Assembly (NCBI GenBank): GCA_943737045.1
Contig: CALSFV010000205.1
Coordinates: 1,132,001-1,196,000, forward strand
Length of the DNA stretch: 64,000 nt
Source: Parapristionchus giblindavisi
Taxonomy: Eukaryota; Nematoda; Chromadorea; Rhabditida; Diplogasteridae
Direction: 5' to 3'
The notes beneath the pieces were generated by a model. That model was given only the letters and a program-made list of their open reading frames with translations, had not been told where the DNA came from and searched no databases. A program made the position numbers and the translations under genes. Shown piece by piece: positions 23,269 through 38,200 of the stretch (position 1 is the first letter of the stretch; every line of letters begins with the position of its first letter).

Positions 23269-26200
23269 CTATGTTTGAGTAGAATCTTTCCAATTTGAAT
23301 TACTCGCAAATTCCCTCCATTTCCGATTTTCATCCAGCCATTCCTGCAATAAATGTATTTGACTAGCCAAAAATACTAACAAAATTGAAGATATAACGAT
23401 AAAACGGCTATAACGGTTGGTATAACGATATAACGGGGGGGTCCTTTTCTTCCACTGTAACTCCTCTCCTTTCCTATAAAGAGTGATTGCGGGCCCGCTA
23501 TCGCTCCCCCTCTCCTCCCTCCGAGGTTGCGGGCCCGCAATAATTTTTACAAATGATTGTGGGCCCGCAATCACTAGCAATGGAGAGGCTAGGTCATTGC
23601 GAGCCCGCAACCCCGAATAGCCAACTCTAGTGCTTATGTATCGTGCTTTGTTCGTTACCCCATTCGTTTGGTGTTCAGTTGTCCGGAGGAGGTCTTGCCC
23701 TTCCAAGGAATAAGCCGTATTTAAAAAAAAAGTAACCTGATCTGTTATTTCTTCCAGTTCAGCATTTACATTCTTTAGATGATCTAGAATTCGTTCAGAA
23801 CTGATCCTATTCTCCTTATTCTTTGTCAAACATGCTTTTAATATGTTCTCCAACGACAAAAAGCTTTCAGTCCTAATTGGTAGGCCATTTCTGAAAAAGT
23901 TACCATCCGTGTTTTTTTTTTCGAGAATGAAACTTTATAATGTAAAAAAATATTATCGCACCCTTCTCCTATTAGGTTGTAGAGTTGCTCTGCTGGAATG
24001 CCATCATAAGGGACACGAAGACATAACATTTCCCAGATCACTATACCATAGGACCAGACGTCTATCTGGAAATATTCAATGAAACAAAGGAAGAAAAAGT
24101 ATTATGGGTACTCTCAGCGCTGTCCATACTGGTAGAATGAGAGTGTGGTCAGATATCAAGAAAAATTATTCAATTTTCCAATTTTTAGTTATTTATTGTA
24201 AATAGATGTATACCGTATAATCAAATGGATCTCCTCGAATGTATTCTGGTGCCATCCACGGGGTTGAACCCTCGATTGATTTGCTGAAACTGAATGTGTT
24301 TTTTTATGAGCAATATCATTATAACTTCCAAGTCGTCATTGCTAAGTGATATTTTTTCGAATTATCGATTACCTCTGAGTTTGATCCTTTGCTGTTCCGA
24401 AGTCGCAAATCTTCACTGTTTTGTCTAGAGCCAGAAGAATGCTGGAACATTTTTAGAAATTATAAAAATGCAATTTTTCTGAAAATAACTTATCTGGTTT
24501 GATATCACAGTGTATTATACCGACTGAATGTAAATATCGAAGACCCTCCGCGATTTCTTTCGCTATACGGGGAAATACAGTTCTATCTGTAATTAGGGAT
24601 TCAAATTACGCAAAATAAAGGAAACAACTCTTCTATAATTTTGCAGCTTTCGAACAGAATGCACGGTCGTTATTTTTGTACATATTTGCAAAGAACGATT
24701 ACCTATAGGTATTTCACTGCAACTACATTGGTTGATGATCTTTCTCAGTGAAGTTGGACAGTATTCGAGAACTGTCACGAGAACTCCGTCTAATTCTCCG
24801 ATTCCACTGAACGAAATAAAGTAGATATAAGAAAGATAAAGGAGTTATGTATTCGTGTTCTAACAGCGTAACTTTGTATACAGCTTTTTTAAGTATGCAA
24901 ATTTTTAATTACATCACAATATTTTAGACGAAAATTTTAAATTTGAATGATAACAATTCTTCTAGAACTCACAAAAACTGAATAATATTTGGATGTTTGA
25001 GCCGTTTCAAGATCTCAGCCTCTCGCTCCGGTCCTCCTCGCTTGTAATCTTTTAATACCACATCAAACTGAACCGATCCTTTGAATAAAGTTCCCTGAAA
25101 AGTAAATTAATTTTTCAAGTGCCTCACATTTTTTAAATCAATTAACTTGTGTTGTGTTTTCTAGCTGTACCGGAAAAACGAGATAAAGTGGGAAATCGAT
25201 GTTAAAACGTGACATTTTACGGTAAAAATAGGAAAACTGCTCTAGCTTATTTTTCCTGGGCCGAATATACTCCAAACACGAATGATAGTCATATCACACA
25301 GTTACGATATGATGAACACAAATTACTGGAAAAATCACTGCGCTCATAAAACGATTATAGAAGATCGTGGTGTGGAGAGTTGCTAAACGGTAGCATTCAA
25401 ACAGCGCGCGCTTTCCGGCGATCAATTTGAATTGCTACCGTACAATGGCTCTACACAACGATCGGCCATGCTCGTTTTAGTAACATAGTGACTTTTTTAA
25501 AGTGTAATTTGTTCATCAAATCGAAGCTGTGTGGCCTAACTGAGCATGTTTGGAATATATTCAAACCGGGAAAAATGCACAAAAACAGTTTACCTATTTT
25601 TACCGTAAAATGACACATAATACTGTCGATTTCCCATTTTATCTCGTTTTACCGGTAATAGATATTTTTACAAACTTGTCCGCCGTTATCAATTTCTGTC
25701 AAATTCCGGCCTCGATTGAACTTCAGGAACCTCGATAAATCGATCAATGGCAACTGAATAAATATTAATTTCTTTTTTCAATTAACAGAATATGTTTTAC
25801 TCGATCCTTTTCAGCAAGTTGAGATTCAAGTTCTTCAACAGTTTTCCTTGGCCGCTCCCATTCGATTATCTGAAGAAAATAATGTCAAGTAAAGATGAAA
25901 ACAGATTATTACAAATAAACAACATTCCACATCACAGACAATATCTTTCTTGTTGTAAAAGTATTTTTAAATACCACCCTGATAAAAGTGTTAAATGAAG
26001 CAAATTAAGAAAAAGTAACACTAGCGAATTTGCCCAGAAAGGATATTATCCTTCCACGTTTGATGTAACTCTATTAGAATCTTACATGAGCAGGGATTCT
26101 GCAACTCCATAGTTCTACGGTTTCATCAGTTTTCTCAACCGTAACTATGCCATCTTCGGAAATGCCAGCAATACGTTTCGATGAGTTGGGAGAAAGACTG

Positions 26201-29200
26201 GATATTAAGATTATTTCCTGTAAGATGGTAGGAAACAAACTTTGTTGATAGAGTTGAACATTCCAGATTATCGATATTAATCATGATTATTGAGTCCGAA
26301 GCGATGCCACAAACAAAGTTCTTCCAACCGTACAAGGAACCTCCTGGTACAACCTGCAATATACAATTTAAAAAATGATATGTTCGTATAAAATATAGTT
26401 GTGTAATGCTACTGTTGCTAAATGCAGAAATATTCTATCGATCAACTCCCCCCCCCCCTCTCCTCGCGGTCTCTCTGATCTACGTACTATCTCGCTTGGA
26501 TTGTCTCTCTAAACATAGAAATTCATTGTGGCTGTGGCTAGCTGCTCTTTTACCAAATGAGCAAGTGTATGTTATACGGTCAATATATCATGGTTTGATT
26601 TTTTATAGAATGATCATACACTAAACTCACAATAAGTTTGCTATCGAAATTCACTTCCTTAGTATCGCATGATGTCCCGAAATATCTTTTAATACTGAGA
26701 ACATTGTCAATCCATTTCAGCAGAAACATTCGTCCACTGAAATGTTTAGATCCGGTTTTTTTGTAAAATCATTGCTATTTATTTACATTTTTTTGAATTC
26801 CAAAAATCTGAATTTTGTTTTTTAATGGTGAAATTTTAGTACCGGTGAACAATATATTGATCGGCTGTTCTGATCTCATCCAAATCAACATTAAACTGTT
26901 TCCAACAAACTCCATTCTGGTCCTCTGTCGCACACAATGCGAATGTTATATTATCTGTGTCCCATTTTCCCACGAATAAAGCATTTATATTCGGTTCCAC
27001 TAGATTTTCTTCAATTGCAGGTATCTGCAAAAAAATGAAATTGCAATTCAATAATTTGATTAGACGTAGCGTAATTAAATTACCTCTATGTTCGATTTGA
27101 TGATTTGTTCCCCGTCATTTACGATTTTCCATAACTGCGAATTTGCCTGTAAATCGATTTGGCAACAAATTCAAAAAAATAGCGAACAAACCGATATGAA
27201 AAAGACGGAATTTCCTATTTTTCCGATAATTATCTCAAACGAATGACCTTTATTGACTATAGTACCTCTGAATATGTATCCATCTTTTATAATTAACAAA
27301 AAGATACGGAATTCTCTCACTTATCAAAGATAAATACTGAGGATTTGTCTTCACTGAAGCCCACGGCGCGTTCTGAAATACGTCAGAATGCGATATTAAG
27401 GCATGTAAATAAGCCGACGCTTCACAAAGATAAGGCAAGCATCGATCAATAGTTAACTTTCTGCAGCAACTCTATGGACATTCAGAATTTTCCACCTAAT
27501 ACCACTTTCAAGGTACATCCAATCTAATTTAACTCCAATATGGCCACACTCTCTAGCAGACATAGAAGTGAGAGTGCGACCAGAACGGAGAGTTGAAAAT
27601 TTGCTAGAGGCCTCACTTTAAAATCAGTGAAATAATGATTAATATTTATGACTATTGTGTACGCTCCAAAGTCTGACCTAGCGTACCACTCTATTATCTA
27701 TTTGAACTCCCGCACGTACATTGTAGTCTGACGTGCGAGGTAGATCACCGCTAGTCGATTCCCATCTATGTTGTTGTCATACTATTGACTAGCCTATTCA
27801 TTCTATTCCCCGTTTCTTATCATAGTTCTACCTTTTCTCTCGTCTACTAATAAAGTCTCTATTCTACTACACGAGTTGTGCCTAAGGACATAACATTTTG
27901 GCGACCAGGATCTTTGACGAGCTAACGTAAGTCTTATTCTTTCTCGTTTTTTTTTCTTTCTTCTTCATTCGTCATTCTTCGCTTTGTGGTGGTACCGATT
28001 GAACTTTGTGAAACAATCGGTGTCGATTCTTTGTGAGAACTGAAGCCTAACTTTGTGAAAGGGCGGAAGTAAAGTCTTTGTGATTGGCGATAGTTCACCT
28101 TGTGGAAGAACTATTGTCAAAATCTCTGTGGAACTGCTTCACGTACTTTGTGAGCGTGGCAGTGTACAAGCCTTGTGATTGTACGTCTTCTCTGTGGAAA
28201 CTGCTTCACGTACTTTGTGAGCGTGGCAGTGTACAAACTTTGTGATTGTACGTCTTCTGTGTGGTACTTTTCAAGAAGTACGCCGAAGGCTATCGCGAAT
28301 TTTTCTTTGAGCTAAGTGTACTCAAGTAATTCGTAGTAAGGATGCCTGGAGAAGTGAAGCCGGAAGTCACGATGGCAACTGTAATGGAGATGTTTATGAA
28401 GATGCAGCAGGATTTCATGAGTAAGCAGGAGGAGCAGAATAAGAAGAACAATGAAATACTCGAGATGTTAGCGAGTAGAGAGACAGTAGTTGTTAATGGA
28501 GAGATCAAAAGTCAAGTTACTCAAGGACCATCTATTGATGCGATGGAAGCTCGCATTGTGGATTTCGATTATGATGCTGAGGAATGCACATTCGATAACT
28601 GGTACGATCGTTATCGAGACTTCTTCGAGTATGATGCAAAGCATGTGGACGACTGTAACAAAGTCAGAATACTATTGCGTCATCTGAGTGTGAAGTGCAA
28701 TACATTGTATCGTGATCACAAAGCACCCGATGATGTGATGAAAATATCGTTCGATGATACGATAAAGGCACTCAAGGCTCTGTTTGGCAAGAAAGAAACA
28801 GATTTCGAACTGCGTGTTCGATTCTTCAAACTGAGCATGGCTATGAATGGTAGTACGGATGTGATGGAATTCGCTTCTGAAGTGAATCGTCTGTATCAGA
28901 AAGGCAATCTGAAGGATATTAAGGAGGATCAAATGAAGATCACGGTGTTCCTTGCTGGATTGGATTTGCCTCAACAGAAGATGATGCGTACTCAACTATT
29001 CAACGCTGTAAGCCAGAAGGCAGACATCACATTCAAGGAGCTTCTGGAGAGATATTCGTCGTTGAGAGCACTAGAGCATGATGTCTCAGTGGTGCAGACG
29101 AAATCAGCCAATATGGTGACAGTACCTGAAGATGATAAGGGAAAGAATCGTAAGAAGCCCAAGACCGAGAGATCAAATGCCAATGTGGAATGTACACATT

Positions 29201-32200
29201 GTGGCAAGAAAGGTCACACCGATGAGAGATGCTGGTTGAAGCATCCAGAAATGAGACCGAAGAAGAACCACTGGAAGAACAATTCAGTACAAGTGAAGGA
29301 TTGCAATCAGATTGAAGGCAATCGTGTGTACGTGAATGTATCCATGGATGGAAAACAGATGGAGTGTCAACTTGACACAGGATCTGATCTGACGCTCATC
29401 TCGGAGGTTGACTGGAAGGAGATGAAGAACCCTAAGTTGGTTACTGCTCCATGTGCCGTGTCATGTGCAAACGGACAAGGTATGAAGATTCTCGGCAAGT
29501 TCCGCAGTAGAATGGAATACTGTGGCAAGGAGTGTGACGCATGGGTCCACGTCACCCCAAGACCGATTCGACTAGTCGGCAATGATGTATTCTTCAAGCT
29601 AGACTTGAAGCGAGCATTCTCAGATGAGGATGATGAAACGGTGATTGCACACATCAAGTCAGGAGACTACACAACCTGGGTAAAGGATGTCTTCCCGGAA
29701 GTTTGTGAGCCTGGACTGGGCAAGTACAACAAGTCTGCAGCTAAGTTGTACCTGAAGCCTGGCGTGAAGCCAGTGTTCCGTAACAAGCGGCCAGTGCCGT
29801 ATGCCAGCCAGCAGGTGTGTGATGAAGAAATCGATCGATTATGTGATATGGGAGTGATCTCTAAGGTAGAACACTCGGAGTGGGCGGCTCCGTTCTTGCT
29901 AGTCGCAAAGAAGAATGGTGCAAAGAGGTTGTGTGCCGATTTCAAGACAGGATTGAATGACTGTCTGGAAGATTGCACTCATCCGCCTAAACTGCCGGAA
30001 GACATATTCGACTCATTGAATGGTGGAACAGTCTTCTCCAAGATCGATTTCTCGGATGCGTATCTCCAAGTTGAAGTAGACGAAGAAGCTAAGAAGCTCC
30101 TCGTAATCAATACGCATCGCGGACTATATCAGTACCGTAGATTACCGTTCGGTGTTAAACCTGCTCCAGGTATATTCCAGTCTATAATGGACCAGATGCT
30201 GACAGGAATGAGCAGGACAGTGGCATACTTGGATGATGTCATTGTAAGTGGAAGGACGAAGGAAGAGCACGACGAGAACCTGGTGAGAGTTCTCGAGAGG
30301 ATTCGTGATTCTGGATTCAGAATCCGACTAGAGAAGTGTGCGTTCGGGCAGAAAGAAGTCCACTTCCTTGGATTCGTCGTGAATGAATCTGGACGTTACC
30401 CACATCCCAAGAAGGTGCATGCACTCATGAAGATGCAAGTACCCAAGAATGTTGCTGAAGGTTATGCAAATATTGCCAAGAATCCTTCCAAGTTGGAGCC
30501 TATCAAATGGCTAGAGACGAGTCGACCAATGGAGCGAGTCCATATGGATTTCGCAGGTCCAATGAATGGACGTTACTACTTGATCATCGTTGATGTTCAT
30601 AGTAGATGGCCAGAGATCATCACTATGGAGAGGATTACGGCTGATGCAACCGTCAAAGCATTGAGAGACTTCGTATCAAGATACGGTAGTCCTGAAACCA
30701 TTGTATCGGATAATGGTACTCAGTTCAAATCTGAGAAGATGAGAGCATTCTGTATGGAGTATGGAATCAACCACATGTTCTCGCCACCGTATCATCCACA
30801 GAGTAATGGACAAGCTGAACGCTTCGTGGATACGTTCAAGCGGTCACTGTTGAAGATGAGAGGAGAAGGACCGGAGGATGAGAACGTGCAGAAGTTCCTG
30901 ATGATGTACAGATGCACTCCAAACAATCAACTGAAGATGTATACTCCAGCGGAGATTTTCCTCGGAAGGAAAATGAGATGTCGCCTCACTCTCATGTCGC
31001 CCAGGGAGGGAGAGGATAGAGTAGTGAATAAGAAGGAGACACGAGAGTTCGCTGAAGGAGATTGTGTGTATTATCGTGATCGAGATGGACCAAACCACGA
31101 GAAGTGGACTGAAGCCGTAGTGATCAGAAGGAAAGGAAATGTGATGTATGAGATCCAGAGATTGGATGGTAGTCTAGTGACTGCTCATACGAATCAATTG
31201 AGGAGGAGATGGACTGAGGATTGTGATCCTCTAAGCGTCTTGTTGGAGAGTTTCAATGTTCCCGCCGACAACGTCGTCAAGTGCAACGTCCAGGTCGAGC
31301 CCGCCAAGTGCAACGTCACGCCGTTTGCCGCCGATGCTGTCGTTACTGATGTTGATTCCGATGCTATCGTCGTACCCACGAACAATGTGGAGAACAACAA
31401 GAAGACTATCCCTAAGCCTACCTTGGTTAGACCAGGTTCTACAAGGCCTACCCGTGTTAGACAACCCCCAACTCGTATGAACATTACCTCTACTAGTGGT
31501 CAATCCTATTGATTCGCCCATTCCTATCATTGCTTCATATATTCATGCTTACCTACTATTGATCGTTGATCATGCCATTCTATCATATTATTGATTCTGT
31601 ACTATATGATTCTGTACATATTTATTGTTTGTCAGATATGCCCTAGTTCATATCTTACGGCGGAGGTATTGTGTACGCTCCAAAGTCTGACCTAGCGTAC
31701 CACTCTATTATCTATTTGAACTCCCGCACGTACATTGTAGTCTGACGTGCGAGGTAGATCACCGCTAGTCGATTCCCATCTATGTTGTTGTCATACTATT
31801 GACTAGCCTATTCATTCTATTCCCCGTTTCTTATCATAGTTCTACCTTTTCTCTCGTCTACTAATAAAGTCTCTATTCTACTACACGAGTTGTGCCTAAG
31901 GACATAACAATGACCTTCGTCAAAGATGTAATAAGTTCTACAATCTTCGTCGAAGAAGCATTCGGTGATATTTTTGAAAGACATCTGAAATTTGATGAAA
32001 ATTAAAGGATTTCTATTATTTGTACCTGAACTCGTGGCTTCTGTTTAATGGACTTTTTCCAGATCAGACTCTCATCTTCTGTTTCATCCTGATAATATCC
32101 TCTGATTATCGTGAATAAAGTTGTAATATGTAATTCGTAAAAATAATGAGAATAGTAATTAAAATAAATTTTAAAAAAACAATGTACAATAAAAAATGAA

Positions 32201-35200
32201 CAATACAAACTAAACTCACGGAAATATTTACATCATTTAGATGAACGGTGTGGGCGGTATATTGCGAGTTATTGACTGCATTTTGTAACAGAATATGAAC
32301 TCCCTTCTCATTTTTACGCAGTCCAATAAAGTCGAACTTGCCGTCTATCGAATATTTAATACTGCAAGCAATACTTGGTAATTGCAAAGCAAACAAGGCG
32401 ATATGGTGTCATTGAAAAAGATAGTTTTTTTTAATTATAAAAAAAGGGTTTCTCGGGAATTTCATTCGCATCATATTAATCTGTGGAGGGAAAACCGTTT
32501 TCCGCGAAAATGTGACGTCATTAGCGTAGTCGGAGGCGTTTTCCAAAAATCCTCCGCCTACGCTAATAAAGTCACATTTTCCCGGAAAACGGTTCATGCA
32601 TAAGGCCACTGATGCCGTAATAAGATGAAATAATTTACGCACAATTACTAAATTTTCCTCTTACCCTCTTAGCAAGAAACAGTGCCATTTGAGATCTTTC
32701 GATATTACAATTAGTACACCGGAGTAGAGCAATAATATTCTATTCCCGTATATTAACGGGTATGACATATATGTGCAGATCTGTAAAATTAATATTCAAA
32801 ATATAATATTTAAAAAAAAAAGTGAATTACGTCGTGCACTCCCTCGAGTATTATTTCGACTGATTTTCGATCATTCGAATCGGATTCGATCTTAGTTATC
32901 TCCAATTGTGAGCCATTGGATTTGAAAAGATAGAGTGATTGACTGTAAAAGTGTATAATAAACTGCAACAGTGATTCCCCAAATTAACCATAAGTGGCTG
33001 CTCATCATATTTATTTTCAAATTTACTTGGTATCTATACCATTTCTATATAGTATAGTCAACTTTAAAAAAATAAATATAGAGAGATTACTAACTCGTAT
33101 AATATCTGCCTATCGAATGATTCGACTTCGTCTAGACTTAAACGAAATAGAGATCTTCGAGAGTCCCGAAATGAAATCACATGTAATTCAGAATTTTCAT
33201 TCTTGACTTCAACAAAATGAGAAACGAAATCGTAATAATGCTGCGTGCTTTGAGTCTGGAACTACTATATGAATTTTGTTTGTAATTTAAGCAAATTTTA
33301 TATTATTTCAGTACCTCGAAAAGCTCAACAAATATGCATCTTTGTTTGGTTGTATCAACGACACACTTGACTAACATCAGATTATTCATATCGTTCTGAA
33401 ATTAAGTGTTTATTCATTTGTTTATTTAAAAAAAATCCTATCACATTTATCACCCTCTTCACTCACTTTTTGTAGAAAATAAATGTCGTCCTTGATTCGT
33501 CCAAGAATTCGTTCATATCGCATTTTATAAGTGATCTCGTCTGTTTTGTCCAAACTATCAATGTCCAACATACTGAAAGAAAAATCACTAGTCAATTGAA
33601 AGGCTCTGCTAAATGGCAGTGCTTACTTATTTTTCTTTTTGCTTACTTTTCTTTTCTGTCACCTTACGTTTCTTTCTTTTACCTTACTTTTCTGGTTTGA
33701 AAATGTAACGCTTTCAAAGCATGGGGGTGCGGAAAAGAAAGCTTGAGTTTTTTTCAGTGCTGAGAACAAGGTGTGGTGGGGAAAAGAAGCTAAAATATAT
33801 TAACACCCACGAATCTTCCTTAAATTGTGCTAGAAATATTCGATTATTATTTACGAATGACACTTGGAACCCTGCAAAATAAATATGTGCAATTGTTTTT
33901 TTTTTACACAAAAAAAAGAATTACCATTCTGCAAAAGAAATGTGGATCCGACAGCATGCTTATTCACAGGATTAAAGGATCTAAACGCCATCTGAATATA
34001 CATATAATACATATCAATTGTATTAAAGTTTTTAGCCGATTTGTGGAAATTTCACTGGTGACACTAAATATGGCCCAAATATTAGTCTTTGTGCATAAAA
34101 ACCCGAGATGCTTTTACTCTCCGTATACTCTCAAGAAAGCTAGAGAGTGTGGCCAGAGCGGGGAGCTTCAAATTAGCTCGGGGTGTCACATTATGCATAC
34201 CTTTGGGTAGGCAAACGTCTTCGCTTTCAACAAGTATGTCTTTTTTCCCGCGTCGATTCGAGTTTGAATCCAAATATCTGTGTACGAGACGTTGATTATT
34301 CGAAAGGAACGAAGATCGCAATCGCTGAAAACAATGCAGTACACAAGTGTTATGCATATTATACTGTGGCTTAGCTGTTACAGTTCTTTCCGTTTCTTCT
34401 TGTTCTTTTCGCCCCCACTATCGCCCCAACTATTAAAGGCACACCCCGAGTGAATTTTATTCTCCGCTTTTGCAAGGATCTTTCGTACATGAAGAAAACG
34501 AGATAGCGTTGCTAGAGCGGAGAGTAATATATACTCGAGGTAATACTTGGAAGTAATACGTTTCCTCGCACAAAGTTGCTGACAATAAGAGGCGCCCGGG
34601 CCTTCATCTCCTCCAATTATTCGCAGAAAATATCGGCCTTAAAGAATGTGACCCTTGAGTTTGCATGACTCACTCCCGCAACGATTAACACGGGGTTGAA
34701 TATTTAAGACGCCGGCTCAGTGAGATTCCAGGAAGTGACCTCACAGATTCGGTCCAAAATTTTTTTTTCAAAATTTGGGCTCGGACCATGAAACATAAAT
34801 GTTGCGGGTTTTCGAATTGTGAAAACTCGATTTTCACCAAAAAAAAATGGAGTGACCTAGGACCAATGTTAATGTCGATTAATTATAAGTATAAACAGAC
34901 AACAAAAACTGGATACACGACGGTCCGTAGATCCGATCGCAAAATGATTTTTTACCTACTCAAAAACATTCTAAAATTAATTAAAATTTTAACGCAAAAA
35001 AGTACAGTCCAATTTTTTCCTCATCTTATAGAGCAAAAAATTGTGCGTCGAATTAGCGAAAAAATTTTAAAAAATCGAAAGATACCTATTTCGAGAAAAA
35101 TGGACCTGGAGATGACCCGAAATTTTTTTTGTTTTCAAAACACCTCATGTTTGTACTCATATCGAAGAGCTCGTCGAGTAGAACAACTTTCATGTTGAAC

Positions 35201-38200
35201 GTTTTGTCTGAAACTCATGTACAAGAGAAATACATGAATTAAGATTTACTGGATCGTAATCGTTTAGATTGCTTGTATCTTAAGAACAAACGACTTTCAA
35301 AGAACATGACCAACATAAAAATGACGCACTCGACAAGTTATTTAAAATGAGTGTAAACATGGCAAGGTTTCGACAACTTTTTTTTCAAGACCACTTTCCA
35401 GTCCATATTTTTCAGCATGGGGGTCTACATTTTTTTCGTGAAACAAAGTATGAATTTTTGGGTTCTACATCACTTTGTGCACAAAAAATATTTCACTTTC
35501 GTTTTACTCAAAATTGGGTGAACAACCGTGTGAATAAATAAAACTCATGTAGTTATCTTGAGTATCAAACAAAACGTTCAACATGAAAGTTGTTCAACTC
35601 AAAAATTTCTTCAAAATGAGTACATACATGAGGGGTTGGAAAACAAAAACTCCTCCATTTTTCTCAAAATAGGTATTTTTCGATTTTTTAATTTTTTTCG
35701 CTCATTTTTTTTACTCTATGAGAAAGGGCAAAAATTGGACTGCACTTTTTTATTTTAAAATTTTAATTAATTTTAGAATGTTTTGAGAAGGTTAAAAAAT
35801 CAGTTTGCGATCGGATCTCTGGACTTTCGTATATCCAGTTTTTGTTGTCTATTTATACTTATAATTAATCGACACTAACATTGGTCCTAGGTCGAGCCAT
35901 TTTTTTGTGGTGAAAATAGAGTTTTCAAATTTCCAAAAGCCGCCACATCTGTGTTTCAAGGAATCAACCCAAATGAATACACATTTTGTGATGAGGGCCC
36001 ATGGATCCATAAAAATTTTTTTAGCCAAATCGGTGAGGTCGATGACCGGGGTCACTGACTCATCCCTCGAATCTTACTGAGCCGCTGTCTTAAATTGTAT
36101 GGAAATTAGCGTGAGGGGCAATGGGAAAGTGAGAGAGTCGGGTATGCAAATCGGATAGGTGCTCTCTACACTTGCCTTAAAAGCTGTACTCTAAATGCGC
36201 ATAACAAGCTTCAAACATAACATCTAGCAATATCAAATACGTGTTTCGGTTCATATGATGAATCTCTATCATTCTACCCGAACAGTCTTGTTACGAAAAT
36301 ACTCGAGGGTCTCCATCTTGAACTGTGAAAACAACGGAAAAAGAGTTGGCAAATGAAGCTGACCACAATTGCTGAATTTTTTTGATGAATTGGCCTACGA
36401 TGTAAGAAAAAAGCAGAAGTCATCTGCGTCCAAGGAAGAGTTGATACAGGCAGAAATAAAGTGAAAAGACTTTCGGAATACCCCCAATCTATGGTACTTT
36501 CCCCATACCATATATACCAGAGATAAACCACTTCACTCGCTTGCTGCATTAGGACTTTACAAAATGTTAATAAAATCAGCTTTCACATAAACATGATTAG
36601 TACTAATAAGGCTGATAACAGTTTTTAATTACCGTATAAAAAGCCGAGACAGCGTGGCCAAAAGTTGCGATGTTGTGAAGTATTGTATATCAAACGATAG
36701 AAGATCGATGATTATAAACGCTTGAGTGCACACTACTGCATAGAGCGCATCTTCAGTGACAAAAATCTGCCAGCATTTTACTATCTGAAATCAAGCACCA
36801 GAAGAATTACACTATATATTTCATGAAACAAACAAAATTGTTTCCAATGTCGATCCGATTCCTCCGCAATATGACGCTATTGCGTAAATCAAACTCGACG
36901 ACATCATTATTATTAATCGAGTATAGCTTTTCCCTGATATAACACCTCTTTTCGTATATATTTTTAATTTTTTTTAGAAAATCATTAACGTTAAAATTTA
37001 ATAAACGTATTAAATAACAAAAACATATTTTCCCCAATTTTTAGCTCATTTGAAGTACACGTATTTGACTAATGCAAACATGATCTTTTATAAAATTTTA
37101 AATTAACTAACCAATTGATCCCTCAACAAAAGCATCGATTTTCAAATATTTTTTAGATTCACAAACCAGATGAGACATACCTGTGCACAGCGCAAGCTCC
37201 AACAAAGACATCGGAAGGTATTTCAAAGCGTTCCGTCGGAACGACCATTGAGCAAAGAATATATTGACCTTTTGAATTACACTCACAGTAATATAGACAA
37301 TAGTCACTGAAGATACTGTTTGAAGCCTGCAAAATGAATCATTTAAAGCAATACCCCAAGTTAATTTGAGACTCTCCGCTCTGGCCACACTCTCTTGCTT
37401 TCTTTGTCTACGAGAGAGTATTATCAATGCGGAGAGCAAAATTAGCCTTTAATATGGAAACGAATATGAGACATACTAAATATACAAGTATATTGTGAAA
37501 CGATTCATATGTAGCTGTTAAAGAGGGCAACGTGTAAACTCACATTTTCAATAATTGTGTAGGTTTCGCCAGTGTATGCGTTATATTTCAGAAGGCTGTA
37601 CATCTGAAAAGTGAAAGTCAGTGAAAACCGTCTTGACAGCTTGCCTGTCATTCCATGTTAGCAATTATTTAATCGATGGAATCATTTCCACTTTTAATCT
37701 CTGTATGAATCTATGAGGAAAACCTTGCCCTGTCGGCTGTCGCTATCCATTTTTAAAACACACCCCGGGAAAATTTTACATTTTTTTCTTCTCTGTCGTA
37801 GGCAACAACAACGAGAAAGTGTGGCCATAGCGGAAAGTTTCACCTTCGCTCGGGGTGTGCCTTTAACATACCGCCTTTAAATAAATATATTGTCCATCGA
37901 ATCCGAATAATTGAATGTCTTTCCAGGGCAAAGCTCCTATTTTCTTAGAGGGAACTGCGAACCTAAAATGGACAATAGTTGATTCTACCTCCCTCCCCTT
38001 CTCCTATCTTACCCGGCGATACGTAACGGACTCCCTCCGAACATATGAAACTGGTTGTAAGGTCTGAAAAATTACAGTATTACTGTATATATTAAGATTT
38101 CAGGATTGTGTCTTTTAGCAAACTATGATACACTGATGTCTCGAAAAATGCGGTCATATCCAATTCCTCTGCCAAGACCTCATCTGGAAAAGTATCTTAA

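Larger units (their letters stand above)
27653..31909 (+). mobile_element. Ty3/gypsy LTR retrotransposon, internally deleted
   Basis: Two LTRs of 243 bp (27,653-27,895 and 31,667-31,909) appear identical by eye. They are bordered by a 5-bp target duplication ATGAC (27,648-27,652 and 31,910-31,914). A primer-binding-site-like TGGCGACCAGG begins at 27,899 and a short purine tract GGCGGAGG (31,659-31,666) precedes the 3' LTR. One gag-pol frame fills the interior. Domain order RT then integrase is typical of Ty3/gypsy. RNase H and most of the integrase zinc-binding region are missing, so autonomous transposition is doubtful. It lies antisense inside kinase paralogue B, and the host sequence of paralogues A and C gives the empty site. 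Identical LTRs imply a recent insertion. Confidence 0.95.

Noticed and set aside
28672..31530. Several minus-strand ORFs of 70-107 aa opposite the gag-pol frame
   Set aside because: Shadows of the codon pattern of the 1,056-codon retrotransposon frame.
34788..35198. ORF of 136 aa in the fold-back element at 34.7-36.1 kb
   Set aside because: Low-complexity Lys/Asn/Phe-rich translation within an inverted repeat, with no domain or splice context.
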